NCBI GenBank assembly: GCA_964648985.1 | Contig: CAZYMS010000011.1 | Span: forward strand, 1 to 42,493 | Direction: 5' to 3' | Length of the DNA: 42,493 bases | Source of the DNA: JAEUSE01 sp964648985 | Lineage (GTDB): Bacteria; Patescibacteriota; Doudnabacteria; UBA920 | Part shown: piece by piece, positions 30,894 through 38,447 of the stretch | How the letters are laid out: each line of letters starts with the position of its first letter | Position numbering within the stretch: the first letter of the stretch is position 1 | Made by a program: the position numbers and the translations under genes | Notes under the pieces: model-generated | The model's input: the letters and a program-made list of their open reading frames with translations, nothing else | Told to the model about the DNA's origin: nothing | The model's database searches: none

Positions 30894-32396
30894 ACGAAAA
30901 AAAGTCGGTAAGTTAAAATCTTGCAGTTTAAGTTCGCGTACGCGTTGCATAATGCCTTTATCGTGCTCATTAAGATACGCTCGAATGCGGTTACGGGCGC
31001 TACTTGTCTTAGCGCTTCTGAGCCAGTCGCGAGATATTTTCACTGGCTGCTTATTTTTCAGAATTTCTACTACATCACCTTGGTGTAGCGTGTCCGTAAT
31101 TTTACTCATTTTTCCGTTAATCTTTGCACCCATCATATAAAAGCCGACGTCCGAGTGTATGCTAAAAGCAAAATCAATTGCTGTAGCGCCTGCTGGTAAA
31201 TCCTTTGCATCTCCTTTAGGGGTAAGTACAAATATGCGATCTTTAAAATAATCAATCTTCAGGCTTTCAATAAAGTCTTCGCTTTGCACTGCATCTTCTT
31301 GCCATTGCTGCAGTTGCCTTACCCACTTGCCGGCTTTTTCTTGCGTGGCGCTCGGTTTACCCGACTCGCTGTAAAACCAGTGCGCTGCAACACCACGCTC
31401 CGCTGCTTCATGCATGAGGTCTGTTCGGAATTGTATCTCAAAGACGCTCCCATCTTCGTCTAGTACCGCAGTGTGTAGGCTCTGGTAGCCATTTGGTTTA
31501 GGCATGCCAATATAGTCTTTAATACGACCAGGAACAGGTTGGAAATGTTTGTGAATCACACCAAGGGCTGCGTAGCAGTCAGCGGTAGATTTGGTAATAA
31601 TCCGAATGGCGATAACGTCGTAGATGTTGGTCTTATCGCTGGGATACTTCCGTAGCTTTTTGTATAAGGAGTATACACGCTTTGTTCGGCCGTACACTTC
31701 GAGAAATTTTACCCCTTCCATCTTAAGTACTTGGGTAATATTTTTTTCAATTTGTTTGAGACTGTGCTGCCGCTCTGCCAGCAATTCTGCTAGTTTGCCC
31801 CTTGTTTCGGTAAAAGTTTTTGGTTCCACAATAGCAAAGGCCCTATCTTCCAGTTCATCTTTCCAGGTATTTATACCAAGGCGGGCAGCAATGGGAGCAT
31901 ATACTTCTAGGGTCTCAGTAGCAATTTTGAGTTGTTTTTCTGGAGGGAGGTGCTCTAGTGTGCGCATGTTATGTAGCCGGTCAGCAAGTTTGATAAGCAT
32001 TACCCGAATGTCTTTGCTAGTAGCAATAAACATTTTTCGAAGAGTCTCCACATACTGCGGGTCCTTGCTGTTTCTGAGGCGCACTTGTCCAAGTTTGGTT
32101 ACACCATCTACTAAGTGGGTTATAGTTTCCCCAAACTCCTTAGTTATATCTTCTATAGTGACCGATGTGTTCTCGGGCACGTCGTGCATAAATTCTGCCG
32201 CAAGGCTGGTTGCATCAGGGAAAATTTGCCCAAGAATAATAGCTGCCTGTATGGGGTGAGCAATATATGGTTCACCACTTTTGCGCACCTGTCCTTCATG
32301 GGCTTTTGTGGCAAAGTTGAACGCGCGTAAAAGTAATTCCTGCTCTACAGGTTTAAATTTGTGTGGTATTGCTTTGAGAAACTGTTCGTACACCAT
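30885..32396 (-). CDS. Rel/SpoT-family (p)ppGpp enzyme, short form
   Basis: Makes and probably hydrolyses the alarmone (p)ppGpp. The HD hydrolase domain has AHPIQAAIIL, MHDVPENTS and IKLADRLHNMRTL. The metal-binding His and Asp are kept, but the ED pair following HDxx reads EN. The synthetase domain shows YGRTKRVYSLYKKL, YDVIAIRI, PGRIKDYIGMPKPNGYQSLHT and FEIQFRT. A TGS domain follows (about 395-460). The chain stops at 503 residues, without the helical, zinc-finger and ACT regulatory domains of 700-plus-residue Rel. ATG 32396 (MVYEQF) is chosen over an upstream frame extension. Confidence 0.93.
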   Translation of the reverse strand: MVYEQFLKAIPHKFKPVEQELLLRAFNFATKAHEGQVRKSGEPYIAHPIQAAIILGQIFPDATSLAAEFMHDVPENTSVTIEDITKEFGETITHLVDGVTKLGQVRLRNSKDPQYVETLRKMFIATSKDIRVMLIKLADRLHNMRTLEHLPPEKQLKIATETLEVYAPIAARLGINTWKDELEDRAFAIVEPKTFTETRGKLAELLAERQHSLKQIEKNITQVLKMEGVKFLEVYGRTKRVYSLYKKLRKYPSDKTNIYDVIAIRIITKSTADCYAALGVIHKHFQPVPGRIKDYIGMPKPNGYQSLHTAVLDEDGSVFEIQFRTDLMHEAAERGVAAHWFYSESGKPSATQEKAGKWVRQLQQWQEDAVQSEDFIESLKIDYFKDRIFVLTPKGDAKDLPAGATAIDFAFSIHSDVGFYMMGAKINGKMSKITDTLHQGDVVEILKNKQPVKISRDWLRSAKTSSARNRIRAYLNEHDKGIMQRVRELKLQDFNLPTFFRKK

Positions 32397-32427
32397 GTGG
32401 AGGTATTTTAGCAGATTTATATACCCA

Positions 32428-32456
32428 TTGACGATTAAGCCCAAAATCTCTATGCT
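32428..32456 (+). promoter_or_regulatory. Promoter of the histidine phosphatase gene
   Basis: TTGACG, 17 bases, TATGCT. The start near 32463 gives a 50-nt leader ending in AGGAGG. Confidence 0.7.
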
Positions 32457-32512
32457 TAAAGGCCGCAAAAATCGAGCGGTTTTATTTCAGCACCTTTCAC
32501 AGGAGGAAAATT

Positions 32513-33298
32513 GTGAATACACAAGGTTCTAAGTGGCCCAATAGTTTGACGTTGGTACGTCATATTCAATCGGGTTTTCAACAGCTAAAGTTGGATAAAG
32601 CGAATGATCCACTTCATAAGCAACTCAAGCGTGCCTACGCGCTTGATCCCAATTCGAAAGTGACTCAATCTCTGGCTAGACAAGTTTGGGAAAAATATCC
32701 GCCTAGCCACGGAGACCATAATACGCCTACGACTGCCGAAGGGCAGGCATCGGCCGTGGCTATGGCTCAAGCTTTGAAGGAGCGAATTATGCTCCCAGAT
32801 GTCATTTATGTCTCGCCATATGGAAGAACTTGGACAACTCTAGAACATATGAAAAAGGGTTGGCCAGAATTGAAGAAAGTTAAGACTTACGAAGACTATC
32901 GTCTTCGAGAGTTGGATCATGGTCTGGCTTCAATCTATAACGATTGGCGAGTGTTCTTTGCCCTGCATCCCGAGCAGCGCATGCTTCACCGATTTCAAGG
33001 CGACTACTGGTACCGTTGGCCGCAAGGGGAGAACGTACCCGACGTACAATTTCGGGCCAGGTCCCTGAACGATACCTTCATGCGTGAATTTGCAGAACAG
33101 AATATCTTGGTGGTTTCTCATCATCTCTATATTCTGGCTGCTATGGCTAACTATCTGCGATGGACCGATAAAAAGTTTTTATGGTATGACAAGTACCGTA
33201 AGCCAGTTAACGCCGGAGTGACGCTTTTTAATTTAGATCCTGCCAAAGGTAAACGCGGAAGGCTGGCACTTGGAAAATACAATCTCAAGTTGTACTAA
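32513..33298 (+). CDS. Histidine phosphatase (phosphoglycerate mutase-like) family protein
   Basis: Phosphoryl transfer through a phosphohistidine; the substrate is unknown. LTLVRHIQSG (residues 12-21) supplies the nucleophilic His after Arg. YVSPYGRTWTTLEHM is the second conserved block. LRELDHG may supply the acid, and VVSHHLYILA (about 205) carries the second catalytic His. The start is GTG 32513, with GGAGG at 32502-32506. It has its own consensus-like promoter and terminator (33335-33366), so it forms an independent SD-led cassette. A 60-residue insertion after the first motif and a W/Y-rich segment set it apart from gpmB-type proteins. Confidence 0.85.
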   Translation: MNTQGSKWPNSLTLVRHIQSGFQQLKLDKANDPLHKQLKRAYALDPNSKVTQSLARQVWEKYPPSHGDHNTPTTAEGQASAVAMAQALKERIMLPDVIYVSPYGRTWTTLEHMKKGWPELKKVKTYEDYRLRELDHGLASIYNDWRVFFALHPEQRMLHRFQGDYWYRWPQGENVPDVQFRARSLNDTFMREFAEQNILVVSHHLYILAAMANYLRWTDKKFLWYDKYRKPVNAGVTLFNLDPAKGKRGRLALGKYNLKLY

Positions 33299-33334
33299 AT
33301 GGTTTTCACGAAAAAATGTATAGGCAGTTATGTT

Positions 33335-33366
33335 AAGCGGACTCAGTAATGTGTCCGCTTTTGTTT
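33335..33366 (+). terminator. Terminator of the histidine phosphatase gene
   Basis: AAGCGGAC (33335-33342) pairs with GTCCGCTT (33353-33360), then TTGTTTTG. Confidence 0.85.
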
Positions 33367-33373
33367 TGTATAA

Positions 33374-33410
33374 AAATTTTAGCCGCGATCACTGGAGGGT
33401 GTTCGCGGCT
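33374..33410 (-). terminator. Terminator of the 151-aa minus-strand gene
   Basis: AGCCGCGA (33381-33388) and TCGCGGCT (33403-33410) form eight pairs. Reading on the minus strand an AAAATTTTTA tail follows. Confidence 0.75.
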
Positions 33411-33427
33411 GAGGATGAGCTGCTGCA

Positions 33428-33883
33428 TTATGCACGGAGCATGCTCCAAATCTTATCTGTTACCAACGTACTCCAAATACGAGCAGCGCCAGTATTCCCA
33501 GGGTTCGTAAAGAGCATTCCCAAGGTTAGAACAACATACGGAAGGTGTTGGGTTAGTTGCGCATGGTCCGTAACAACAGTCCATAGCATTTCCTGGTCTG
33601 CAACAATGACAAGAATATCATTATCGAGGAACAGTTCAACTGAGGCCGGGATGGTCATAGTCAACTCCCTTAACACTTCCGAATCTTTGGTTTGATGGGC
33701 TATGGGTAGTGTGCTTCTAGATCCTATGATCCCATCGTTTCTCCAGATCTGACGAATGCTTCCTGTAACATTTGCCTCCTCTGAAGTGTAGAGTATAAGC
33801 ACGCTTATGTGGGCGCCATCATTCATGATGACTGTGAGAGGCCTATTCTTGATTCGTTCATTTAATGCTTGAAATGGGTCCAT
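33428..33883 (-). CDS. SD-led protein of unknown function (151 aa)
   Basis: No family recognised. ATG 33881-33883 is preceded by AGGAGG (33887-33892 on the plus strand reads CCTCCT). A promoter (TTGCGT-N17-TATTAT) lies at 33957-33985 on the minus strand, giving a 67-nt leader, and a terminator follows the gene. The product is soluble and beta-rich, e.g. LTVIMNDGAHISVLILYTS and SVELFLDNDILVIVADQ, without signal peptide. A hydrophobic stretch near 115-128 (YVVLTLGMLF) may be buried. It is divergent from mutM; their promoters overlap. Confidence 0.65.
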   Translation of the reverse strand: MDPFQALNERIKNRPLTVIMNDGAHISVLILYTSEEANVTGSIRQIWRNDGIIGSRSTLPIAHQTKDSEVLRELTMTIPASVELFLDNDILVIVADQEMLWTVVTDHAQLTQHLPYVVLTLGMLFTNPGNTGAARIWSTLVTDKIWSMLRA

Positions 33884-33956
33884 TTTACCTCCTATGGTAT
33901 TTGGATGATTGTGCTACTGCGGTTGCAAGTGGTAAGAAAATACAGTTGCGGATATA

Positions 33957-33985
33957 ATAATAAAGAAGTACGAACTTTTACGCAA
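33957..33985 (-). promoter_or_regulatory. Promoter of the 151-aa gene, overlapping the mutM -10
   Basis: Minus strand: TTGCGT, 17 bases, TATTAT. The plus-strand mutM -10 TATAAT is at 33953-33958, so the two promoters face each other and may interfere. Confidence 0.55.
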
Positions 33986-33988
33986 CTT

Positions 33989-34915
33989 ATGCCGGAATTA
34001 CCCGAGGTGGAAACTGTCGTCTCCGAGCTACATACAAAATTGAAAGGAAAAACCATTGCTTCGGTTGAAGTGCGAAAACCAAAGCTTATTAGTATTGGGC
34101 CAAAAACTGTTTCGAATATTCGTAAGGTAAGTCATACTAAAGTTGGCGCATTCATCAGCTCGTTGCAGGGTCAAAAAATAGTTTCAGTTACAAGGCGCGC
34201 CAAGCTGTTAATATTTGACCTTTCTGGGCCGCTGTCTATGTTGGTGCATTTAAAAATGACAGGTCAGTTTATATATGAAGACAGGGGACTCCGCAAGAAA
34301 ACTGGTGGTAAGTATCGAATATTAAACAGGTCCACGGCGCCACTCGTGCAACTGCCGTGTAAATTCACCCATGTCATTTTCTATTTCACGGACGGTTCAA
34401 CGCTATATTTTAATGACATGCGCCAGTTTGGCTATCTTAAAATAGTGCGTGATGACGAGATGGATCAAGTTCGCGAGCTAAAAGAATTCGGCCCCGAACC
34501 ATTTTCTAAAGAATTTTCATATGTCCAATTTTACGCGGCCGTGCAAAAACGGACACAGAGTCCAATAAAACTGGTGCTGATGGATCCGAAAGTGGTTGCG
34601 GGAATTGGAAATATTTATAGTGATGAAATTTTATTCCAGGCTCGGGTCCGTCCAACGCGTATGGTGAGGAGTTTGCAGGATCGTGCGTTGAAGGCTATTT
34701 ATAATCAAATTTGTCCTGTACTCAAAAAGGGAATAGAGGCTAAAGGCTCGTCGGTAGGGGATTTTGTGCGGACCGACGGCACCTGGGGGCAAATGGGCAA
34801 GTATCATTTTGTATATGGGCGCAAAGGAGAAGATTGTAAACGCTGTGGTACTATAATAGAAAGCACTAAGCTTGGCGGCCGAACTGCAAGCTTTTGTCGG
34901 GATTGTCAGATCTAG
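33989..34915 (+). CDS. mutM: Formamidopyrimidine-DNA glycosylase
   Basis: Removes oxidised purines and nicks the abasic site. After Met removal the catalytic Pro and Glu are first (PELPEVETVV). LSMLVHLKMTGQF, FNDMRQFGYLKI and the helix-two-turn-helix KLVLMDPKVVAGIGNIYSDE are visible. The C-terminal zinc finger is CKRCGTIIESTKLGGRTASF with a following CRDC. At 308 residues it is about 35 longer than usual, with extra residues after the GQF block (about 95-118). ATG 33989 is fixed by the PE N-terminus; the upstream 40 codons of open frame cannot be coding. Confidence 0.96.
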   Translation: MPELPEVETVVSELHTKLKGKTIASVEVRKPKLISIGPKTVSNIRKVSHTKVGAFISSLQGQKIVSVTRRAKLLIFDLSGPLSMLVHLKMTGQFIYEDRGLRKKTGGKYRILNRSTAPLVQLPCKFTHVIFYFTDGSTLYFNDMRQFGYLKIVRDDEMDQVRELKEFGPEPFSKEFSYVQFYAAVQKRTQSPIKLVLMDPKVVAGIGNIYSDEILFQARVRPTRMVRSLQDRALKAIYNQICPVLKKGIEAKGSSVGDFVRTDGTWGQMGKYHFVYGRKGEDCKRCGTIIESTKLGGRTASFCRDCQI

Positions 34916-34933
34916 AGTTATAAATCATACATT

Positions 34934-35152
34934 ATGAACCAAGAACATGTAGTCGAGGTTTCTGATCGTCAAATATTGTTGGAGATTTTGGAACATACAC
35001 GAAAGACGAAAAATTACATGAAGTGGCAGTTAATTATAACTGTTGCTCTTATAGTAATACCGTTGCTTGCAATGGGTGTGATTTTACCACTTGTTCTAAA
35101 ATCGCTTGGTTCTGTATATGGAACCGAGGGAATTTTACAAGGAATACAGTAA
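34934..35152 (+). CDS. Small single-helix membrane protein (72 aa)
   Basis: No named family. A charged N-terminal amphipathic stretch (about residues 1-30, LLEILEHTRKTKNYMKWQ) precedes one long hydrophobic helix (about 32-56) and a short Gly-containing tail. ATG 34934 lies 18 bases after mutM, with no SD, so it is probably co-transcribed. Small proteins of this shape are common in Patescibacteria, but no function is assigned. Confidence 0.6.
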   Translation: MNQEHVVEVSDRQILLEILEHTRKTKNYMKWQLIITVALIVIPLLAMGVILPLVLKSLGSVYGTEGILQGIQ

Positions 35153-35205
35153 TAGGACTTATACGAGGTATGGGGCCCCAAAGAGCAAGTAGGTCTTATA
35201 TTCTC

Positions 35206-35238
35206 TTTACTTAATTCATAATTCTTTATTCTTAATTC
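35206..35238. repeat. TTAATTC word repeat, copy 1
   Basis: About 30 of 33 bases match 41151-41183. Both copies end a few bases before an SD-less ATG (35246 and 41196). Confidence 0.6.
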
Positions 35239-35245
35239 CACTCTT

Positions 35246-35569
35246 ATGACTGAAGAAAAATGGGATCAAATGTGCGAAATGCTTGAGGATAAATACCCAG
35301 ACCTTGAGCGGTACAGGGAGAATTTGGAAGGAGAACATGGGGGTATGCAGGAAGTGCTCGAGTTTGAAGGCCCTGCTGGACCAATGCGGGTAGTGCGTAC
35401 GAGCAAGCCTGCGGTAACAGGCGTTGAACATCATTACTCGCATCGCCAAGGCGCTACTGCTAATACTGAATATAAGTATTCAGATAGTGAGTTAACGCAT
35501 AAAATAAAAGTATATAGAGACGTGGGAGGTGACTGGGAAGAAATGGATGCAAGTAGCTTGGGATTTTGA
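35246..35569 (+). CDS. Conserved-looking hypothetical acidic protein (107 aa)
   Basis: No recognised domain. The N-terminus is a charged helix (EEKWDQMCEMLEDKYPDLERYRE). A beta-rich second half has a histidine cluster (GVEHHYSHRQGA) and a Tyr/Lys-rich strand (EYKYSDSELTHKIKVYRDV). It has no signal peptide or membrane helix. The ATG follows a TTAATTC word array and has no SD. The stop is TGA at 35567-35569, one sign that UGA is not recoded here. It may share a transcript with the gene upstream. Confidence 0.6.
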   Translation: MTEEKWDQMCEMLEDKYPDLERYRENLEGEHGGMQEVLEFEGPAGPMRVVRTSKPAVTGVEHHYSHRQGATANTEYKYSDSELTHKIKVYRDVGGDWEEMDASSLGF

Positions 35570-35571
35570 GC

Positions 35572-35712
35572 TAAATTCCAAATAACAAAATACAAATCAC
35601 AAATAAATCTCAAAATCCAAATTCTAAACAAAAGGCTGTCCGAGTTTGGTGAGTGTAGTTTTGATATTGTAGTTTATTTGTGTTTTGATACTTGAGGTTT
35701 GAAGTTTTTAGT
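35572..35712. repeat. Palindromic word-array element C (CAAATA type)
   Basis: The left arm has CAAATAACAAAATACAAATC and CACAAATAAATC. The right arm has GTAGTTTATTTGTGTTTTG, its imperfect reverse complement. The centre is near GGCTGTCCGAG, echoing TTGTCCGC in element A. It ends just before the nucleotidyltransferase-like gene. Confidence 0.7.
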
Positions 35713-35729
35713 GGTTAAGTGTGCATAAT

Positions 35730-36650
35730 ATGTCTTTAGAAGATCGCATAAAAAAAACTCTTGAACTTTTTGCCCTACAGTCCACCCCTCTTACACTCAT
35801 AGAGTTGTGGAAGTTTTTAGTGCGAGACTCCGGAGAATTTGAGTCGTCCACAAGCGCGCATGGCGAGCTTGTGGAAGTTCCAACTTTAGAAAATCGTACA
35901 GCGAGCGTTGCAGAGGTTGTCAAAGCACTTGAGCTGCTCGTGCTAAACAATGAGGTGGTTGAAAGATTTGGTTACTATACCATTGAGGCGCATAGAGATC
36001 TTATAGAGAAAAGATGGCGCGGATATAGTTATGGTGTATGGCGCGAAAAACGGATACGAAGGTTTTCAAAAGGCCTTGCTTATATTCCTTTTGTGCGTGG
36101 TGTGGCATTGGCTGGTAGCCAAGCCCTGGGTCTCCAGCGGAAAGAGAGCGATATAGATGTCTTAATTATTACTCTGCCTGGATGGCTATGGCTACCGCGG
36201 ACGTTGATAACAGCGTATTTCCAGTTCCTGGGCATAAGACGCCATGGTGCATATATAGCGAATCGGGTCTGTTTAAACCATTACGTTTCCGCTCCTAAGC
36301 GCATGCTACAGGGTAGAAATTGGTATACGGCAATTGAGTACGCTAAATTGCGACCTCTGAGTGGGGCGGGTTGGGTCGCAAATTTTCAGCACGTGAACCT
36401 CGATTGGATCAGAATCTTTTTCCCAAATATTGCCATAGTTCCAAGCGGTAAAGATATACTGAATAGAACTCAGCAATTTTTTGAATTAGTATTTATTTGT
36501 CTCGGCGGAAGGTTCCTTGAGGGAGTATTTGGCCAGTGGCAAAGTAAACGAATTCACAAGAATGAGCCCCATATAATTGTGGCGGAAGACGAACTTTCGT
36601 TTCATCCACAGAGCAAGCAGGACGCCCTGCTCGAAGCATTTCGGCAATAA
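35730..36650 (+). CDS. Nucleotidyltransferase-like protein with N-terminal helical region
   Basis: The middle of the protein has ALAGSQALGLQRKESDIDVLIIT (about residues 132-154), the GSxAxG...DxD pattern of the polymerase-beta nucleotidyltransferase fold. An N-terminal winged-helix-like part (about 1-95) includes a repeated-looking low-complexity stretch (ESSTSAHGELVEVPT). The C-terminal half is rich in aromatic residues with hydrophobic segments (LPGWLWLPRTLITAYFQFLG) and ends in a soluble tail. The third acidic residue is not obvious, so activity is uncertain. ATG 35730 is chosen over GTG 35721. Substrate unknown. Confidence 0.7.
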   Translation: MSLEDRIKKTLELFALQSTPLTLIELWKFLVRDSGEFESSTSAHGELVEVPTLENRTASVAEVVKALELLVLNNEVVERFGYYTIEAHRDLIEKRWRGYSYGVWREKRIRRFSKGLAYIPFVRGVALAGSQALGLQRKESDIDVLIITLPGWLWLPRTLITAYFQFLGIRRHGAYIANRVCLNHYVSAPKRMLQGRNWYTAIEYAKLRPLSGAGWVANFQHVNLDWIRIFFPNIAIVPSGKDILNRTQQFFELVFICLGGRFLEGVFGQWQSKRIHKNEPHIIVAEDELSFHPQSKQDALLEAFRQ

Positions 36651-36688
36651 CCCGAACGTAGAATAACGAGCCTCAGCTTGTTAGTAAT

Positions 36689-36735
36689 ACAGAGGGGAAC
36701 CCTTTGGCAGCTGCTGCCAAAGGGTTCCCCTCTGT
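36689..36735. repeat. Perfect 23-bp palindrome between convergent genes
   Basis: Arms 36689-36711 and 36713-36735 are exact complements around one T; the core reads GGGGAACCCTTTGGCAGC. It sits between convergent gene ends without a T tract. Similar in design to 24980-25018. Confidence 0.78.
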
Positions 36736-36783
36736 CGGGAGCTATGATTAGGAGTGGTTGTTGTATGGATAGGGGTACCCCAA

Positions 36784-37554
36784 TTACTGTTTTGTAAATT
36801 CGAGTAGGAGAATAATGGGAAACCGGTGGAGCTGATATACGAGATCGTAGTTGGCGCTATCTGTCGTGCTTTGAATGTCTTCTAGTGCGGTAAGTGCGAA
36901 GCCGGCTTTTTTCGCATTGGATATGTGGGTTGAAAGAGGTGTAAAGTGAGACCCAAGATTTGGCCGCCATTCAAAACTCGGTCTATTTTTCCGCATCATT
37001 TCATTATAGAAACGAGCGAGTAGAAGTTTTGGTTTTTTCATGAGCAGTCTACCGGTAATTCCACGTTTCCACTCACCAATAGGGTAAGCGTAGTAGGGGT
37101 TCACAATAGTCGCTAACAGTTTACCTCCTGGTTTCAAAACAGAGAAAATGTTTTGCAGGGTCGCTACTTCATCTTCCACGTCGTGGATGACCATGCTGGC
37201 GGTAACTACGTCGAAATAGCTTTTTTGATAGGGAAGTGGAGTGTTTAGATCGCAGACTGCAAATTCTACATCCGAATATCTTGTTTTCGCAGATTTAATA
37301 AGTGGCTCTCCTGCGTCGCATGCGTGAACCTTTACGGCCTCATTGCCTAAATGACTTTTGGCTATAAGACCAGCAAGCCACCCATCTCCACAGCCAGCAT
37401 CGAGAATATTAGTGTGCGCATTGGCGGTAGGTGAGGCGGTTAAAATATCTAAAAAAGCTTTTCCAATAACATTTCGGAAAATCTGTCCATTCGGAGAGGC
37501 TAAAAATTGTTCATAGGCACTGCTGCTAGCAGATGAATTATAGGCATGGTTCAT
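36784..37554 (-). CDS. Class I SAM-dependent methyltransferase (Methyltransf_11/25 type)
   Basis: SAM-binding motif I is ILDAGCGDGWLAGLI (about residues 48-62). Motif II is VHACDAGEPLIKSA, then FAVCDLNTPLPY. SYFDVVTASMVIHDVED is motif IV, followed by LKPGGKLLATIVNPYY. This layout fits small-molecule or lipid methyltransferases of the UbiE-like group. A basic, aromatic-rich insertion (about 160-200, WKRGITGRLLMKKPKLLLARF) could contact a membrane or substrate. 256 residues. Start ATG 37552-37554, no SD. The acceptor is unknown. Confidence 0.88.
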   Translation of the reverse strand: MNHAYNSSASSSAYEQFLASPNGQIFRNVIGKAFLDILTASPTANAHTNILDAGCGDGWLAGLIAKSHLGNEAVKVHACDAGEPLIKSAKTRYSDVEFAVCDLNTPLPYQKSYFDVVTASMVIHDVEDEVATLQNIFSVLKPGGKLLATIVNPYYAYPIGEWKRGITGRLLMKKPKLLLARFYNEMMRKNRPSFEWRPNLGSHFTPLSTHISNAKKAGFALTALEDIQSTTDSANYDLVYQLHRFPIILLLEFTKQ

Positions 37555-37583
37555 ATAAGTTTAGTGTATCTAAAATTGGCCAA

Positions 37584-37642
37584 AAGAAAAACCCAGGCGT
37601 TTACATTAATGCACTGAGACATATTATATGTAAACGTCGGGT
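37584..37642 (-). terminator. Terminator of the 42-aa gene
   Basis: ATGTAAACG (37628-37636) and CGTTTACAT (37598-37606) pair, and ACCC/GGGT extends the stem past a small mismatch. On the minus strand TTTTTCTTTT follows. Confidence 0.75.
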
Positions 37643-37654
37643 GTTTGGAGTTGC

Positions 37655-37783
37655 TTAGTTCCTTGTGCATAAAGCTACGGCGATTGCTCCGCCAAACACA
37701 GCTACTATCTGGAGTATGCGTACCAGCAAGTGTGTCCGCTTTACTTTTCGGAAAATAGGTGGGCCACTGTACACTTCTTTCAT
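37655..37783 (-). CDS. Small single-helix membrane protein (42 aa)
   Basis: Short gene starting ATG 37781-37783, behind AGGAGG (plus-strand CCTCCT at 37791-37796) with a seven-base spacer. The product begins MKEVYSGPPIFRKVKRTH, then a hydrophobic helix (about residues 19-38, LLVRILQIVAVFGGAIAVAL) and ends CTRN. The basic side before the helix predicts a cytoplasmic N-terminus. It has a promoter (37870-37898), an 80-nt leader with a hairpin, and its own terminator, so it is an independent unit. No family is recognised. Toxin-like or stress membrane peptides look like this, but nothing here proves it. Confidence 0.68.
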   Translation of the reverse strand: MKEVYSGPPIFRKVKRTHLLVRILQIVAVFGGAIAVALCTRN

Positions 37784-37821
37784 GGTTTTCCTCCTAGGTT
37801 GTGTACGGGAGTTTATGTGAT

Positions 37822-37854
37822 TGTCCGTTTTTTTTTTTTTCGTAAGCGGACATC
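37822..37854 (-). promoter_or_regulatory. Leader hairpin of the 42-aa gene
   Basis: TGTCCG and CGGACA flank an A-rich loop (12 consecutive A on the minus strand). It lies between the promoter and SD and could be an RNA control element or a plus-strand terminator stem. Confidence 0.5.
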
Positions 37855-37869
37855 TTTAGCGAGGTTGGT

Positions 37870-37898
37870 ATTATAAGTATTCATGAAGTAAAAATCAA
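37870..37898 (-). promoter_or_regulatory. Promoter of the 42-aa gene
   Basis: Minus strand: TTGATT, exactly 17 bases, TATAAT. Start near 37863. Confidence 0.7.
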
Positions 37899-37966
37899 TA
37901 ATCGCATTACCCATAATACAAATATTATATAATTTTCTTGTAAGGGCTATGCCCGCTTTTTTTACC

Positions 37967-38022
37967 TTGACACCTTAATCAGTTTTGCTACACTGTTATC
38001 AGTCGTAGCAGGTGAGTGATAA
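37967..38022 (+). promoter_or_regulatory. groESL promoter with variant CIRCE operator
   Basis: TTGACA (37967-37972), 16 bases, TACACT (37989-37994). TTATCAGTC (37996-38004), exactly nine bases, GAGTGATAA (38014-38022) follows. The geometry is that of CIRCE (TTAGCACTC-N9-GAGTGCTAA), and the two halves are inverted copies at 8 of 9 positions. It overlaps the predicted start near 38001, where HrcA binds in other bacteria. hrcA is not in this window. Confidence 0.75.
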
Positions 38023-38084
38023 ATTTTATCCACTTTCTCGCTTATATAAGTTTAAAATAAGTAATTAATACATCATAAACAGAT

Positions 38085-38390
38085 ATGCAAGTCAAACCTA
38101 TTGGGAACCGCATTCTTGTGGCTCCAATTAAAGAGGAAGAAGTTACAAAGAGCGGTATTGTATTGGCTGCTACAGCAGACAAAGAAAAGAAAGCTCGCGG
38201 TAAAGTTGTTGCGGTGGGTACGGGTGAAGAAATATCTAAACTGGGTCTTAAGATTGGGGACGAAGTTGTGTTTGGGAAGTATAGTGGGGACGAGGTTGAA
38301 GTAGACGAGAACGGCGTCAAGGTTGAGTATAAAGTGCTCTACGTTGGGCACGAAAAAGATGAGTCAGATGTATTAGCAATAATTGAGTAG
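38085..38390 (+). CDS. groES: Co-chaperonin GroES
   Basis: Heptameric lid of the GroEL chamber. VKPIGNRILVAPIKEEEVTKSGIVL covers the N-terminal strand and the start of the mobile loop. ARGKVVAVGTGEE, GDEVVFGKYSGDEVEVDENGV and YKVLYVG are standard family blocks. 101 residues, normal length. ATG 38085 has no SD. groEL starts 57 bases after the stop, in the same unit, and the promoter upstream carries a CIRCE-like operator. Confidence 0.97.
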   Translation: MQVKPIGNRILVAPIKEEEVTKSGIVLAATADKEKKARGKVVAVGTGEEISKLGLKIGDEVVFGKYSGDEVEVDENGVKVEYKVLYVGHEKDESDVLAIIE

Positions 38391-38447
38391 TAAGTGATCG
38401 GTAGTCGGCACCGGCAACAGGTAGCTGATTACCTTAAGGATTTATAT

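Noticed and set aside
35567..35569. Recoding of UGA as glycine or tryptophan, as in some CPR lineages
   Set aside because: TGA ends this gene at a sensible place, and no gene in the window needs UGA read-through.
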